A DNA stretch of 64,000 bases from Rhizobium sp. RM (GCF_013390595.1 NZ_JACAWV010000022.1:310001-374000), one strand, 5' to 3'. Positions 1 through 9,056 are shown, counted from the stretch's first letter. The notes: generated from the letters alone by a model not told the origin. A program made the numbers and translations.

Positions 1-1166
1 TTGGCCACATGCGGGTCCTTCGTGAAGGCCGAGGTGATCTCATCGAGGAACTGCGAGCGGATGATGCAACCAGCGCGCCAGATGCGGGCGATCGTCGGCA
101 TCGGCAGGTTCCAGTTGAACTCGTTCGAGGCTGCCGACATGATGGCGAAGCCCTGCGCATAAGCACCGATCTTCGCGGCCAGAAGCGCGCTTTCCAGATC
201 GGCGATGAAGGCCTTCTTGTCAGCCGGGGAATCGACGAGGCCCGGCAGACCGAAGATCTTTTCGGCAGCTTCGCGCTCATCCTTCTGCGAAGACAGGATA
301 CGGGCTGCAACGGCCGCTTCGATGGCGGTGGCAGCAACGCCCATGTTCTGTGCTTCGATGACCGACCACTTGCCGGTGCCCTTCTGGCCGGCCTTGTCGA
401 GGATCAGGTCGACCATCGGCTTGCCGGTGATCGGGTCTGCGGCGCGCAGAACCTTTTCGGTGATCTCGATCAGGTAGGAGTTGAGACGACCCTTGTTCCA
501 CTCGCCGAACACGTCAGCGATTTCAACGGCGCTCATATTCAGGCCGTCGCGCAGGATGCCGTAGATTTCGGCGATCATCTGCATGTCGGCATATTCGATG
601 CCGTTGTGAATGGTCTTGACGAAGTGACCGGCGCCATCGTTGCCGAGCCATGCAACGCACGGGTCTTCGTTGTACTTGGCGGAGATGGAGGTCAGAACCT
701 TCTCGACGCGCTTCCAGCTGTCTTCCGTGCCACCGACCATGATCGACGGTCCGTGACGGGCACCTTCTTCACCACCGGAAACACCCATGCCGATGAAGGT
801 CAGGCCGCTGTCCTTGAGGTTGTCGAAACGGCGGATGGTATCGCGGAAGTTCGCATTGCCGGCGTCGATCATGATGTCGCCGTTGGCCAGGTGCGGCTTG
901 AGGATTTCCATCTGCTGATCGACCGGATCGCCGGCCTTGATCATGATGATGATCGGGCGTGGAGGACGAATGGCGGCGACGAATTCCTCAATGGTTTCGC
1001 AGGGGATCAACTGACCCTGCAATTCGCCAGCCTCGGCGTAGAATTTTCTCGTAGCTTCCGGGGTCCGGTTGAAAACGGCAATCTTGTTGCCCTTTTCTGC
1101 GATGTTCAATGCCAGGTTCGAGCCCATGACACCGAGACCGATCAAACCGATTTCTGCCTGTTCCAC
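1..1166 (-). CDS. gnd: 6-phosphogluconate dehydrogenase (decarboxylating), C-terminus cut off by window edge
   Basis: Oxidises 6-phosphogluconate to ribulose 5-phosphate with NADP+ and release of CO2 in the cytoplasmic pentose phosphate pathway. The N-terminus carries the Rossmann motif GLGVMGSN at about residues 10-17, then the substrate loop VSGGEEGA and the family signature ending in KGTGKW. About 388 residues are present; the family is usually 470-480, so the rest lies beyond the left edge. The start is a GTG at 1166 with GGAGG about nine bases upstream. It is the first gene upstream, on the same strand, of nothing visible here and follows fixS by about 170 bases, so it is probably transcribed on its own. 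Identification is secure; only the end is missing. Confidence 0.95.
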   Translation of the reverse strand, partial: MEQAEIGLIGLGVMGSNLALNIAEKGNKIAVFNRTPEATRKFYAEAGELQGQLIPCETIEEFVAAIRPPRPIIIMIKAGDPVDQQMEILKPHLANGDIMIDAGNANFRDTIRRFDNLKDSGLTFIGMGVSGGEEGARHGPSIMVGGTEDSWKRVEKVLTSISAKYNEDPCVAWLGNDGAGHFVKTIHNGIEYADMQMIAEIYGILRDGLNMSAVEIADVFGEWNKGRLNSYLIEITEKVLRAADPITGKPMVDLILDKAGQKGTGKWSVIEAQNMGVAATAIEAAVAARILSSQKDEREAAEKIFGLPGLVDSPADKKAFIADLESALLAAKIGAYAQGFAIMSAASNEFNWNLPMPTIARIWRAGCIIRSQFLDEITSAFTKDPHVA

Positions 1167-1332
1167 GGATGTGCCTCCATCTTGCTTTTTGAGTGGTCGT
1201 GTTGTGGCACTGTAATGAACAAACAGCAAGGCTGAGCCGGGCTTAAACGATTAAATTTTGATGACGCAAGTCAGCTTTGCATATTTGCTTGAGGTCCATA
1301 AGCTGGAGTTATGGCGGATCGGCGACATCCTC

Positions 1333-1491
1333 TCAGGACGGTTTTGGCCTGTCGTCACCGTCATCGAGCACGCGCCACGCCGCTCCATCCATATCGTCAT
1401 ACTGGCCCGCTTTCAGCGACCAGAGAAAGGCGAAAAGACCGAGGCCGCCGAGAAACAACGCCACCGGTATCAGGTAGATCAGCATGTTCAT
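1333..1491 (-). CDS. fixS: cbb3-type cytochrome oxidase assembly protein CcoS/FixS
   Basis: A 52-residue inner-membrane protein needed for insertion of cofactors into the cbb3 oxidase. It starts MNMLIYLIPVALFLGG, has one membrane helix, and ends in an acidic tail (QYDDMDGAAWRVLDD) typical of the family. The start ATG overlaps the stop of fixI (ATGA), as in other fixGHIS operons, which supports both the start and co-transcription. Short genes like this are easily missed, but the D-D-x-x-x-A-x-R motif and the position after fixI make the call firm. Confidence 0.93.
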   Translation of the reverse strand: MNMLIYLIPVALFLGGLGLFAFLWSLKAGQYDDMDGAAWRVLDDGDDRPKPS

Positions 1492-3773
1492 GCCGTCTGC
1501 ACTCCCTGCCCCAGATGCACGGCCGGCATGTCGATTTCGGTTCCGGCCCTGTCGGCGCCAGCAAGACGCAGGGCATTGGCGACAACGATCAAGGACGACG
1601 TCGACATGGCAATCGCCGCGATCATCGGTGTGGCATAACCGGCAATGGCAACAGGCACGGCGATCACGTTGTAGCCAATCGCCAGGGCAAAGTTCTGGCG
1701 GATCAGTTGCCCTGCCCGCCGCGCCGTATCGATGGCGAACGGCACGGCCTCCAGGCTCTCATGCATGAAGACGAAATCAGCCGCCTGGCGGCCGATGTCG
1801 GCGGCGGTCGCCGGTGCCATCGACACATGCGCGGCGGCAAGCGCCGGCGCGTCGTTGATGCCATCGCCCACCATCAGCACACGCTTTCCCTCGCCCGCAA
1901 GCATCACGCAGCGCGCCGCCTTGTCCCTGGGCGAAAGCTCCGCGCCCCACCTGTCGATGCCAAGCCGCTCTGCCAGCATCCTCACCGCCGCCTTGCGGTC
2001 GCCGGACACGACTTCGCTGCTGATGTGCCATGCACCGAGCCGGTCGAGCACATCAGCCCCACCGGGTCGCAGACTGTCCTCGAATGCGAAAGCCGCCAGC
2101 AATTTTCCATCCTGCGACAGCACCACCTCGGAGAGCGTGCCCGCATCGTCGCCTCCGATGTCGGAGGGGCATGCGAAACGGCGATTGCCGAGCCTGTAGA
2201 TGCCGGAGGCGGTGACGGCCTCCACCCCCGAACCCGGAATTTCGCTGACCGTGTCATATGAGGGAATGGAGCCCTGACGTGCATCGTAAAGCGCCCTGGA
2301 CAACGGATGGTTCGAATGAGCGGCAAGCCCCGCAGCAATCGCCATCGTCGTGTCGGGCACATCGGCGGAACCCACGAGACGTGGCCTTCCAGATGTCAAC
2401 GTTCCGGTCTTGTCGAACAGCACCGTGTCGATGTCCGCCAGCCGTTCCATCGCAGACCCGTCCTTGACCATCACGCCGCGCCGGAAGAGCCGTCCTGCGG
2501 CCACCACCTGCACCACGGGTACGGCAAGGCCAAGCGCGCATGGGCAGGTGATGATGAGCACGGCAATGGCAATCAGCATGGCCTGTTTCCAGTCACCACC
2601 GAAAATGCCCCAGCCAAGGAATGTCAGCAGAGCCAGCAGATGCACGACGGGCGAATAATAGCTGGCGGCGCGGTCGGCGATGCGGCGATAACGCGCCCTG
2701 CCTCCTTCGGCCGCTTCCATCAGTGCAATCACTTCCGAAAGGAACGACTGTTTCGCCGAGGCCGTGACACACGCCGTAAGTGAACCGGTGAGGTTCAGCG
2801 TACCGGCCTGCAGATGATCGCCGCTCTCCACGCGGCGCGGCGCGCTTTCGCCATTGACGATGGACATGTCGAGATCGCTGCTGCCGCTTGTAACAGTCGC
2901 ATCGACAGGCACCCGCTCTCCCGCCACGATTGCAATCGTGTCGCCCGGTTTGATCTCATCGAGTGGCCGGTAATCGCGCGAACCGCTGGCATTGACCAGC
3001 ATTGCCCCACGCGGCGAAAGCCTTGCCAGACCGGCAATGGCCGAACGCGCCCTGTCGCGCATGATGTGATCCAGCGTGCGGCCGATCAGCAGGAAGAACA
3101 GCAGTGACACGGTGGCATCGAACCAGGCATGTGCGCCGTGATGGATCGTTTCCCACAGCGAGACGGCATAGGAGAGTGTGATAGCAAGCGCAATCGGCAC
3201 GTCCATGTTGGTCCGGCCGTGTTTCAGCGCATTCCAGGCCGAGATGTAAAAGAAGCGACCGCCATAGATCAGCGCCGGTGCGGCAATCATCGCCGAGATC
3301 CAGTGGAACATGTCGCGGGTCGCCGCATCCGCACCCGACCAGACCGATACGGACAAAAGCATGATGTTGGCAGAGGCAAAACCGCAGAGTGCCACAGCGC
3401 GGATGAGCTGCTTGCGCAGTTCATCCGAGGCATCCTGACTGGCCGAAAAAAGATGCGCCTGATAACCGGTTGACTGGATAGCGCCGACAAGCTCGGCCGG
3501 ATCGGTCTTGATCCCCGCAACTGCGTCTCTCCAGACGATGGCCACGCGCCGCGAGGAAAGATTGACGCGTGCCCGCTCGACGGCTGGATGCCCCTGCAAC
3601 GCGCCTTCAATGGTGGAGATGCAGGTGCCGCAATAAACACCCGGCACGCTCAGATCCGTCTGGCGAAGGCCCTGACCCAGATCGCGGCTTGCCAGCAACA
3701 GCTCTTCGGCAGATGGCGGATTGCCGCCATTTAACGCAAGCGAGCCTTCCGTTCCCGGTGCACAGCAGCTCAT
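1488..3773 (-). CDS. fixI: Copper-transporting P1B-type ATPase FixI/CcoI
   Basis: A 761-residue inner-membrane ATPase that supplies copper for the CuB site of the cbb3 oxidase. Visible in order: a metal-binding domain with GVYCGTC (Cys48 and Cys51), several membrane helices, the actuator loop NGES (TGES variant), the membrane CPC copper site, the phosphorylation motif DKTGTLT, the HP motif (NHPLSRAL), and the hinge VGDGINDAP. The N-terminus also has a Cys pair at residues 3-4. It overlaps fixH upstream and fixS downstream by four bases each, so the four genes are translationally linked. CopA is the alternative, but the operon context settles it as FixI. Confidence 0.96.
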   Translation of the reverse strand: MSCCAPGTEGSLALNGGNPPSAEELLLASRDLGQGLRQTDLSVPGVYCGTCISTIEGALQGHPAVERARVNLSSRRVAIVWRDAVAGIKTDPAELVGAIQSTGYQAHLFSASQDASDELRKQLIRAVALCGFASANIMLLSVSVWSGADAATRDMFHWISAMIAAPALIYGGRFFYISAWNALKHGRTNMDVPIALAITLSYAVSLWETIHHGAHAWFDATVSLLFFLLIGRTLDHIMRDRARSAIAGLARLSPRGAMLVNASGSRDYRPLDEIKPGDTIAIVAGERVPVDATVTSGSSDLDMSIVNGESAPRRVESGDHLQAGTLNLTGSLTACVTASAKQSFLSEVIALMEAAEGGRARYRRIADRAASYYSPVVHLLALLTFLGWGIFGGDWKQAMLIAIAVLIITCPCALGLAVPVVQVVAAGRLFRRGVMVKDGSAMERLADIDTVLFDKTGTLTSGRPRLVGSADVPDTTMAIAAGLAAHSNHPLSRALYDARQGSIPSYDTVSEIPGSGVEAVTASGIYRLGNRRFACPSDIGGDDAGTLSEVVLSQDGKLLAAFAFEDSLRPGGADVLDRLGAWHISSEVVSGDRKAAVRMLAERLGIDRWGAELSPRDKAARCVMLAGEGKRVLMVGDGINDAPALAAAHVSMAPATAADIGRQAADFVFMHESLEAVPFAIDTARRAGQLIRQNFALAIGYNVIAVPVAIAGYATPMIAAIAMSTSSLIVVANALRLAGADRAGTEIDMPAVHLGQGVQTA

Positions 3774-4270
3774 GGGCGTCCCCTGATAATGGCGATGCGG
3801 GTGCCCTCATGCACGATCACCCGGCCATCCTTGACGGCGATCACTTCGACGATCCATTGGCCCGGCAGCACGTCATGAGAACCGGTAAACACGCCTGTCG
3901 AAACCGGAGTAAGTTCCATATCGAAGTTCTGATGCTCCCCCACCGGTCGGCGGAAATGCGCCGTGACCGTGTCAGTCGCGACCGGTCCGGTCTGCGGATG
4001 AAATATCTCGTAGCGCATGCCGTTCCTGTCGACGGAAAGCCTGCCTTCGATACCGGTCGCCGCCCGCGCCTTGGCGGCTTCCGCCTTGCCGTTGAACTGC
4101 TGGCTGGCGACATAAGTGTTCTGAACCACCAGCCCGCTCCAGCTTGAGACGGCATTCCAGGCCATGATCATGTTGACGGTGATGATCGTACCGAAGAACA
4201 GCACCATCACACCCAGCATGTGCCAGCCGGTAAAGGTAAAACCCGGCGCTTGCGATTTCTGGACAGTCAT
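3770..4270 (-). CDS. fixH: FixH/CcoH family cbb3 oxidase assembly protein
   Basis: A 166-residue protein with one N-terminal membrane helix (about residues 14-36, containing MLGVMVLFFGTIITVNMIMA) and a periplasmic domain with the FixH-type segments WSGLVVQNTYVASQ and NGKAEAAKA. FixH is thought to help copper delivery or stability of the assembling cbb3 oxidase. The start overlaps the fixG stop and the end overlaps the fixI start, giving a tight fixG-fixH-fixI-fixS operon. Length and features match rhizobial FixH. Confidence 0.92.
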   Translation of the reverse strand: MTVQKSQAPGFTFTGWHMLGVMVLFFGTIITVNMIMAWNAVSSWSGLVVQNTYVASQQFNGKAEAAKARAATGIEGRLSVDRNGMRYEIFHPQTGPVATDTVTAHFRRPVGEHQNFDMELTPVSTGVFTGSHDVLPGQWIVEVIAVKDGRVIVHEGTRIAIIRGRP

Positions 4271-5850
4271 TTTTTCACTCCCGGGCCATTGAAGACGGCG
4301 TCGTAACGCGCCGTTTCATGGCCCTGCACATCGCTGACAATGAATTCGAAATTTTCCGACGCAGAGGAGACGTCCTCTCCCGGCAGGGTGACGAACACCT
4401 TCAATGTCGTTGCCTCATCCGGCTCCACCAGCACATCGAAGCTGCGCGACGGATCGGCCTGCACGCCGTTGATCTTCATCACCGCATTCGCAATGCCGTC
4501 GATGGTCAGGCTGACGGTACGCGGCTCCGGCACCATGTTGAGAATACGCACCGTATAGCCGTTGCGGATCGAGCCATTCGATTCCAGCACATATTGCGGA
4601 TTTCGATCGTGCAGCACGTTGACCGCCAGACGGTCGCGGGTTGCGAGCGCCACCAGCAGCCCGACACCGATTGCCGCCCATGCAACCGTGTAGATGATCG
4701 TCCGTGGACGGAAAATGATGCGCCAGTCGAACTGGCGAACGGCGGCTGCAAAATTGCCATCCGCATTGCGGACATTGCCGGGGCGTATCTCATGACGTCC
4801 GCCACCGGTCGCGAGCGCCATGTTCGACTGGTATTCGGCAAGTGTGGCATAGGCGATCAGCCCCTGCGGCTTTCCGGTCTTGGCCATCACGCCGTCGCAG
4901 GCATCAATGCACAGCGCGCAGGTGATGCATTCGAGCTGCTGCCCGTCGCGAATATCGATGCCCATGGGACAGACCGCGACGCAGGCGTTGCAATCGACGC
5001 AATCCCCCACCGGTTCGCCGGCCGCAACCGCCCTTTTCGCATGGCGCGAACGCGGCTCGCCACGCCAGTCATTATAGGTCACGACCAGCGAGTTCTCATC
5101 CAGCATCGCCGCCTGGATGCGCGGCCAGGGACACATGTAGGTGCAGACCTGCTCCCGCATCAGCCCGCCGAACACATAGGTCGTCGCCGTCAGGATCGCG
5201 ACGGTCATATAAGCGACCATCGCCGCCTGCCCCGTCATGAACTGCCAGGCGAGTGTCGGTGCATCGGCGAAATAGAAGATCCAGGCACCACCCGTCGCAA
5301 CACCGATCAGCAGCCATATGCCGTGCTTGAGAACACGCTTGCGCACCTTGTCGAAGGTCCAGGGCCCGGCATCGAGTTTCATCCGGGCGTTTCTGTCACC
5401 CTCGATGGCGCGCTCGACGACCAGAAACAGATCGACCCATACCGTCTGCGGACAGGCATAACCGCACCACGCGCGCCCGACCGCAGAGGTGATGAGGAAA
5501 AGTCCAAGCCCTGCCATCACCAGAAGCCCGGCAATGAAGAAGAATTCCTGCGGCCAGATCTCGATGAACAGGAAGTAGAATCGGCGATTGGCAATATCGA
5601 TCAGCACCGCCTGATCCGGCGCAAAGGGCCCACGATCCCATCTGAGCCACGGTGTCAGATAATAGATGCCGAGCGTGACCAGCATGACCAGCCATTTGAA
5701 GCGGCGGAAACGACCCTCGGCGCGTTTGGGAAAGATTTTCCGGCGTGCCTCATAGAGCGGCTTGCGCAGTCTGGCGGAGTTCACCGCCTCCGCCTCAAGC
5801 CGTTCAGGGGATGGTCCGGCGCTTTGCTGATCGGCGCGGTAAATATTCAT
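4267..5850 (-). CDS. fixG: FixG/CcoG, membrane ferredoxin-type cbb3 assembly protein
   Basis: A 527-residue membrane iron-sulfur protein; homologues reduce Cu(II) for the FixI/cbb3 copper pathway. It shows membrane helices in the first half, the motifs CGYACPQTVW and CTYMCPWPR, then two ferredoxin-type clusters in CVDCNACVAVCPMG and CITCALCIDACDG, and a C-terminal immunoglobulin-like domain. I chose the ATG at 5850 (MNIYRADQQSAG); an in-frame extension to 6201 would run through the anaerobox and into the divergent gene. An FNR-type box lies 56 bases upstream, so microaerobic induction by FnrN or FixK is expected. Confidence 0.95.
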   Translation of the reverse strand: MNIYRADQQSAGPSPERLEAEAVNSARLRKPLYEARRKIFPKRAEGRFRRFKWLVMLVTLGIYYLTPWLRWDRGPFAPDQAVLIDIANRRFYFLFIEIWPQEFFFIAGLLVMAGLGLFLITSAVGRAWCGYACPQTVWVDLFLVVERAIEGDRNARMKLDAGPWTFDKVRKRVLKHGIWLLIGVATGGAWIFYFADAPTLAWQFMTGQAAMVAYMTVAILTATTYVFGGLMREQVCTYMCPWPRIQAAMLDENSLVVTYNDWRGEPRSRHAKRAVAAGEPVGDCVDCNACVAVCPMGIDIRDGQQLECITCALCIDACDGVMAKTGKPQGLIAYATLAEYQSNMALATGGGRHEIRPGNVRNADGNFAAAVRQFDWRIIFRPRTIIYTVAWAAIGVGLLVALATRDRLAVNVLHDRNPQYVLESNGSIRNGYTVRILNMVPEPRTVSLTIDGIANAVMKINGVQADPSRSFDVLVEPDEATTLKVFVTLPGEDVSSASENFEFIVSDVQGHETARYDAVFNGPGVKK

Positions 5851-5905
5851 GATGCAAGGTCCGTTGCTACTGCTTGCGTTTTCCCATCTGGCTGGGGAAA
5901 TATCC

Positions 5906-5919
5906 TTGACTTGCATCAA
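5906..5919. promoter_or_regulatory. FNR/FixK-type anaerobox between fixG and the SRPBCC gene
   Basis: TTGAC-TTGC-ATCAA matches the FNR/FixK consensus TTGAT-N4-ATCAA with one change. It is about 56 bases from the fixG start and 53 bases from the start of the divergent gene, so it could activate either or both directions. Confidence 0.85.
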
Positions 5920-5971
5920 GTGAGGACAAAGTGGCGCAGGCAGACCGCGCGCCACCAAATGGGAGGTCCAC

Positions 5972-6376
5972 ATGCCCGTCATGCCATCGAAGATCGTCCA
6001 CCTGTCGATCGACAGACCCTGGAAAGAGGTTTGTGACTTTGCATCCAACCCGCAAAACATGCCGCTCTGGGCGGCCGGACTTGCCAGCGGCCTGACCCGC
6101 AACGGTGATGAATGGATTGCCGATGGCGGCGCGGTCGGATCGGTGCATGTGCGCTTTGCCGCAACGAACGATCTCGGCGTCATCGACCATGTCGTGACCA
6201 TGCCCGACGGCCTGAAGGTCTATAACGCCTTGCGGGTCACGCCGAATGGCGATGGTGCAGAAATTGCCTTTACCCTGCTGCAACTTCCCGGCATGACAGA
6301 CGATGATTTTGCACGCGATGCAGGTCTTGTGAAAACCGATCTCGATACGCTGAAATCGATCGTCGAACGGAGCTGA
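5972..6376 (+). CDS. SRPBCC (START/polyketide cyclase-like) family protein
   Basis: A 134-residue soluble protein with the SRPBCC helix-grip fold pattern: an N-terminal strand IVHLSIDRPWKEVCDFASNPQNMPLW, central strands, and a long C-terminal helix (DAGLVKTDLDTLKSIVERS). Such proteins bind hydrophobic ligands or act as small-molecule cyclases or hydrolases; the substrate cannot be told. It is the first gene of a plus-strand trio with two VOC proteins (gaps of 11 and 18 bases) lodged between fixG and fixP. The shared anaerobox at 5906-5919 suggests low-oxygen control. The function is not recognised beyond family. Confidence 0.85.
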   Translation: MPVMPSKIVHLSIDRPWKEVCDFASNPQNMPLWAAGLASGLTRNGDEWIADGGAVGSVHVRFAATNDLGVIDHVVTMPDGLKVYNALRVTPNGDGAEIAFTLLQLPGMTDDDFARDAGLVKTDLDTLKSIVERS

Positions 6377-6387
6377 AGGAGGAGCAC

Positions 6388-6744
6388 ATGAGCGAAACTG
6401 AAAACGACAGAAGGATCGATTATGTCGAATTCAATGTGTCAGACATTGAAGCGAGCAAAGCCTTTTATGGCGGCGCCTTCGGCTGGACCTTCAAGGACTA
6501 CGGTCCGCAATATTGTGAGTTCTCCGATGGACGGTTGACCGGTGGTTTTACGACGACAGCACCAGTCACCGCCAAGGGCGGAGCGCTGGTCATTCTCTAC
6601 GCATCGGACATCGAGGCGGCACAAAACCGCGTCGAATCGGCCGGAGGAAAGATCAGCCTGCCGATTTTCGAGTTTCCCGGCGGTCGCCGTTTTCACTTCA
6701 CCGATCCGGATGGCTATGAACTGGCCGTATGGTCAAAAGCCTGA
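6388..6744 (+). CDS. VOC family protein (glyoxalase/bleomycin resistance/dioxygenase fold)
   Basis: A 118-residue single-domain VOC protein. It begins with the family strand YVEFNVSDIEASKAFYGGAFGW, where E replaces the usual first metal-binding H, and ends FTDPDGYELAVWSKA with the conserved DPDG-x-E element. The SD GGAGG lies about five bases before the ATG. It follows the SRPBCC gene by 11 bases and precedes a second VOC gene, indicating one operon. Many VOC proteins of this type are lyases or isomerases of unknown substrate; no specific role can be assigned. Confidence 0.88.
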   Translation: MSETENDRRIDYVEFNVSDIEASKAFYGGAFGWTFKDYGPQYCEFSDGRLTGGFTTTAPVTAKGGALVILYASDIEAAQNRVESAGGKISLPIFEFPGGRRFHFTDPDGYELAVWSKA

Positions 6745-6762
6745 TCGGGAGATGCATTGAAC

Positions 6763-7203
6763 ATGACTGCGACAACACCGCCCTTTTCGCTCGTCGGCCT
6801 AGACCATGTCGTCTTCATCGTCGACGACATGGCGCGCGCCCTCGATTTTTACCGGAACGTTCTGGGATGCACGAACGGCTACACCTATCCGGCACTTGGC
6901 ATGGAACAGGTCTGGTGCGGAAACTCCCTGATCGTTCTCTGGGATGTGACCCATCCCGGCGGCACGAAGGCGGCACCGCCCGTCGCCGGTGGCCGCAATG
7001 TCGATCACATCTGCATTGCGACCGGACCGCTGAACCATGAGACGCTTCGCGCTCATCTGGCGAAACACGACGTGACCATCGAACAGGAAGCCTTCCACGG
7101 TGGCGCACGGGGAATGGGGCATTCCTTCTATTTCCGCGATCCCTTCGGCAACAAGATCGAACTGAAAGGCCCGGCCGAGTATCCCGATGGCCGCGCCGCC
7201 TGA
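6763..7203 (+). CDS. VOC family protein, dioxygenase/glyoxalase-like with full metal ligand set
   Basis: A 146-residue VOC protein. It shows His in LDHVVFIVDDMARALDFY, His in VDHICIAT, and Glu in the C-terminal FRDPFGNKIELKG, the usual 2-His-1-Glu metal set of type I extradiol dioxygenases and glyoxalases. An in-frame TTG at 6757 is possible, but the ATG at 6763 is better spaced from GGGAG. It is the last gene of the SRPBCC-VOC-VOC set and is followed by a bidirectional hairpin terminator before the convergent fixP. The substrate is unknown. Confidence 0.88.
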   Translation: MTATTPPFSLVGLDHVVFIVDDMARALDFYRNVLGCTNGYTYPALGMEQVWCGNSLIVLWDVTHPGGTKAAPPVAGGRNVDHICIATGPLNHETLRAHLAKHDVTIEQEAFHGGARGMGHSFYFRDPFGNKIELKGPAEYPDGRAA

Positions 7204-7224
7204 CCGTATCGACCAGACGAAAAA

Positions 7225-7250
7225 GGGGCGCTTCGAGCGCCCCTTCTTTA
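7225..7250. terminator. Rho-independent terminator, bidirectional, between VOC gene and fixP
   Basis: Stem GGGGCGCT/AGCGCCCC with loop TCG, A-rich on the left and T-rich on the right, between two convergent genes. It can serve both strands. Confidence 0.85.
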
Positions 7251-7283
7251 TTTGATGATCTGGATTCGACGATCTGGCGTCCC

Positions 7284-8147
7284 TTATTCGCCGCCCCCCA
7301 GCGAATGCACGAAGATGGCAAGCTGCTTGACCGTGGTGTCACCAAGACGTCCACCCCAGGCGGGCATGACGCCGTGCTTGGGCGAACGGATCTGTGAGAC
7401 GATGCCCTGCTCGCCATGCGCTTTCAGCCAGATGGCATCGGCAAGATCGGGCGCGCCGAATTCGCGGTTGCCCTTGGCATCCTCTCCATGGCACGAGGCG
7501 CAATTGTCGGCGAAGACCTGCTTGCCGGGCTCCACCAGCGCCGGATCGGAAGGCGTTCCGGTCAGGCTGACGACGTAGGCCGCCACCTCGCGGATTTCCG
7601 ATGTCTCGAGAATATCACCGAATGCCGGCATTTCCGAAATGCGTGTATCCGCGTCCTCGGCAAAGCGAATGCCGTGGTTGATGGTGGTATAGATGTCCTC
7701 GACGCTACCGCCCCACAGCCATTCGTCATCATTGAGGTTGGGGTAACCCTGGCTCCCCTCGGCACCGGAGCCGTGACATTGAATGCAGTTGACCTTGAAG
7801 GCGGCCGCACCGCCCGATAGCGCGAACTGCATCAATGTGCTGTCGGCCTGGATATCCTCGAGCGAGGCGCTGGCGATCCTGTCGAGTGAGACGCTCTGCG
7901 CATCCTTGGCGGTGGCAATTTCGGCGGTAATGTCAGCGCGGCTGCTCCAGCCGAGCACGCCTTGTGTCGCGCCGTTGATCAGCGGCCATGCCGGAAAGGC
8001 AATGGTGTAACCGATGGCCCAGAGAATGGTGGCGTAGAAGGTCCACACCCACCATCTCGGCATCGGGTTGTTCAGTTCACGAATGCCGTCCCATTCATGG
8101 CCGGTTGTTTCGACGCCGCTCAGCTTGTCTATATGTTTGTCGGCCAT
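7284..8147 (-). CDS. fixP: cbb3-type cytochrome c oxidase subunit III, di-heme cytochrome FixP/CcoP
   Basis: A 287-residue membrane-anchored di-heme cytochrome c that passes electrons into the cbb3 oxidase. One membrane helix sits at about residues 33-56, followed by two periplasmic cytochrome domains with CIQCH (121-125) and CASCH (216-220). Met ligands are likely in SEMPAFGD and GVMPAWGG. It closes the fixNOQP operon, three bases after fixQ, and is followed by the terminator at 7225-7250. Length matches rhizobial FixP. Confidence 0.97.
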   Translation of the reverse strand: MADKHIDKLSGVETTGHEWDGIRELNNPMPRWWVWTFYATILWAIGYTIAFPAWPLINGATQGVLGWSSRADITAEIATAKDAQSVSLDRIASASLEDIQADSTLMQFALSGGAAAFKVNCIQCHGSGAEGSQGYPNLNDDEWLWGGSVEDIYTTINHGIRFAEDADTRISEMPAFGDILETSEIREVAAYVVSLTGTPSDPALVEPGKQVFADNCASCHGEDAKGNREFGAPDLADAIWLKAHGEQGIVSQIRSPKHGVMPAWGGRLGDTTVKQLAIFVHSLGGGE

Positions 8148-8150
8148 ATC

Positions 8151-8303
8151 CTAGTCCTCCTTCAGAGGGATGCTGGCGGCATCGTTGGCCGCCTTCTTGC
8201 CGCCGGGACGCAGGGTGAAAACCACAACGCCGACGAAAAACAGCGCCATGGCAAGCAGGCCCCAGCTATCGGCGAAGTGACGCATGGCTGTGTAGGTTTC
8301 CAT
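8151..8303 (-). CDS. fixQ: cbb3-type oxidase subunit IV, FixQ/CcoQ
   Basis: A 50-residue single-helix membrane protein (METYTAMRHFADSWGLLAMA at the start, then a hydrophobic run and a lysine-rich end) that stabilises the cbb3 complex. The ATG at 8303 has an AGGAGA Shine-Dalgarno sequence. It lies between fixO and fixP with gaps of only a few bases, exactly the expected place. Confidence 0.94.
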   Translation of the reverse strand: METYTAMRHFADSWGLLAMALFFVGVVVFTLRPGGKKAANDAASIPLKED

Positions 8304-8312
8304 GGTCTCTCC

Positions 8313-9044
8313 TCACCGGTATCCGGCTGCATCGTCATAGGTCGAGAAATCGACCAGCGTGCCGAGCATCTGCAGATAAGCGACCAGCGCATCCATCTCG
8401 GTCAGCCTGGCCGGATCGCCGTCGAAATCGCCGATCTTGGCCTTGGGGTAGCGCTGCAATACACCGCTGGTATCGGCATTCGGGTCGGCCTGCGCCGCAA
8501 GGTCGGCAGCCGCACTGTCGATCATCTCGTCGCTATAGGGCACGCCAACGGCACGATTTGCCTTCAGTTCCATCGAAACGTCGGTCACCTTGAGAGGTGT
8601 CGTCTTGAGGAAGGCGTAAGACGGCATGATCGATTCCGGCACCACCGAACGCGGGTCGGCCAGATGCTGTACGTGCCATTCGTTCGAATAACGATCGCCG
8701 ACACGGGCAAGATCGGGCCCGGTTCGCTTCGAACCCCACTGGAACGGGTGGTCGTACATGGATTCGGCCGCCAGGCTGTAATGGCCATAACGTTCCACCT
8801 CGTCGCGGAACGGGCGGATCATCTGGCTGTGGCAGACGTAGCAGCCCTCACGGATGTAGATGTTGCGCCCGGCCAGTTCGAGCGGTGAATAAGGCCGCAT
8901 GCCCTCCACCTTCTCGATGGTGTTTTCAAGGTAGAACAGCGGCGCGATTTCCACGATACCGCCAATCGAAACGACGAGCAGCGAACCGACGAGAAGCAGG
9001 GTGGCGTTGCGTTCTATGAGCTGGTGTTTGTCAAGAAGCGACAT
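8313..9044 (-). CDS. fixO: cbb3-type cytochrome c oxidase subunit II, mono-heme FixO/CcoO
   Basis: A 243-residue membrane-anchored cytochrome c. An N-terminal helix (about 15-38) is followed by the heme site CYVCH (68-72) in the typical context [15 protein letters not shown] and a probable Met ligand in [10 protein letters not shown]. It carries electrons between FixP and the catalytic subunit FixN. It starts 12 bases after fixN with a GGAGGAG ribosome site and overlaps nothing. It is a standard member of fixNOQP. Confidence 0.97.
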   Translation of the reverse strand: MSLLDKHQLIERNATLLLVGSLLVVSIGGIVEIAPLFYLENTIEKVEGMRPYSPLELAGRNIYIREGCYVCHSQMIRPFRDEVERYGHYSLAAESMYDHPFQWGSKRTGPDLARVGDRYSNEWHVQHLADPRSVVPESIMPSYAFLKTTPLKVTDVSMELKANRAVGVPYSDEMIDSAAADLAAQADPNADTSGVLQRYPKAKIGDFDGDPARLTEMDALVAYLQMLGTLVDFSTYDDAAGYR

Positions 9045-9056
9045 GGTTGCTCCTCC

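Noticed and set aside
4318..6036. A 572-residue open frame on the plus strand across fixG
   Set aside because: It is a shadow of fixG on the opposite strand: no ribosome site, no family feature and His/Arg-rich composition typical of antisense GC-rich frames.
4267..6201. Longer fixG reading starting at 6201
   Set aside because: The extra 117 residues cross the anaerobox and overlap the divergent SRPBCC gene; the family N-terminus starts at 5850.
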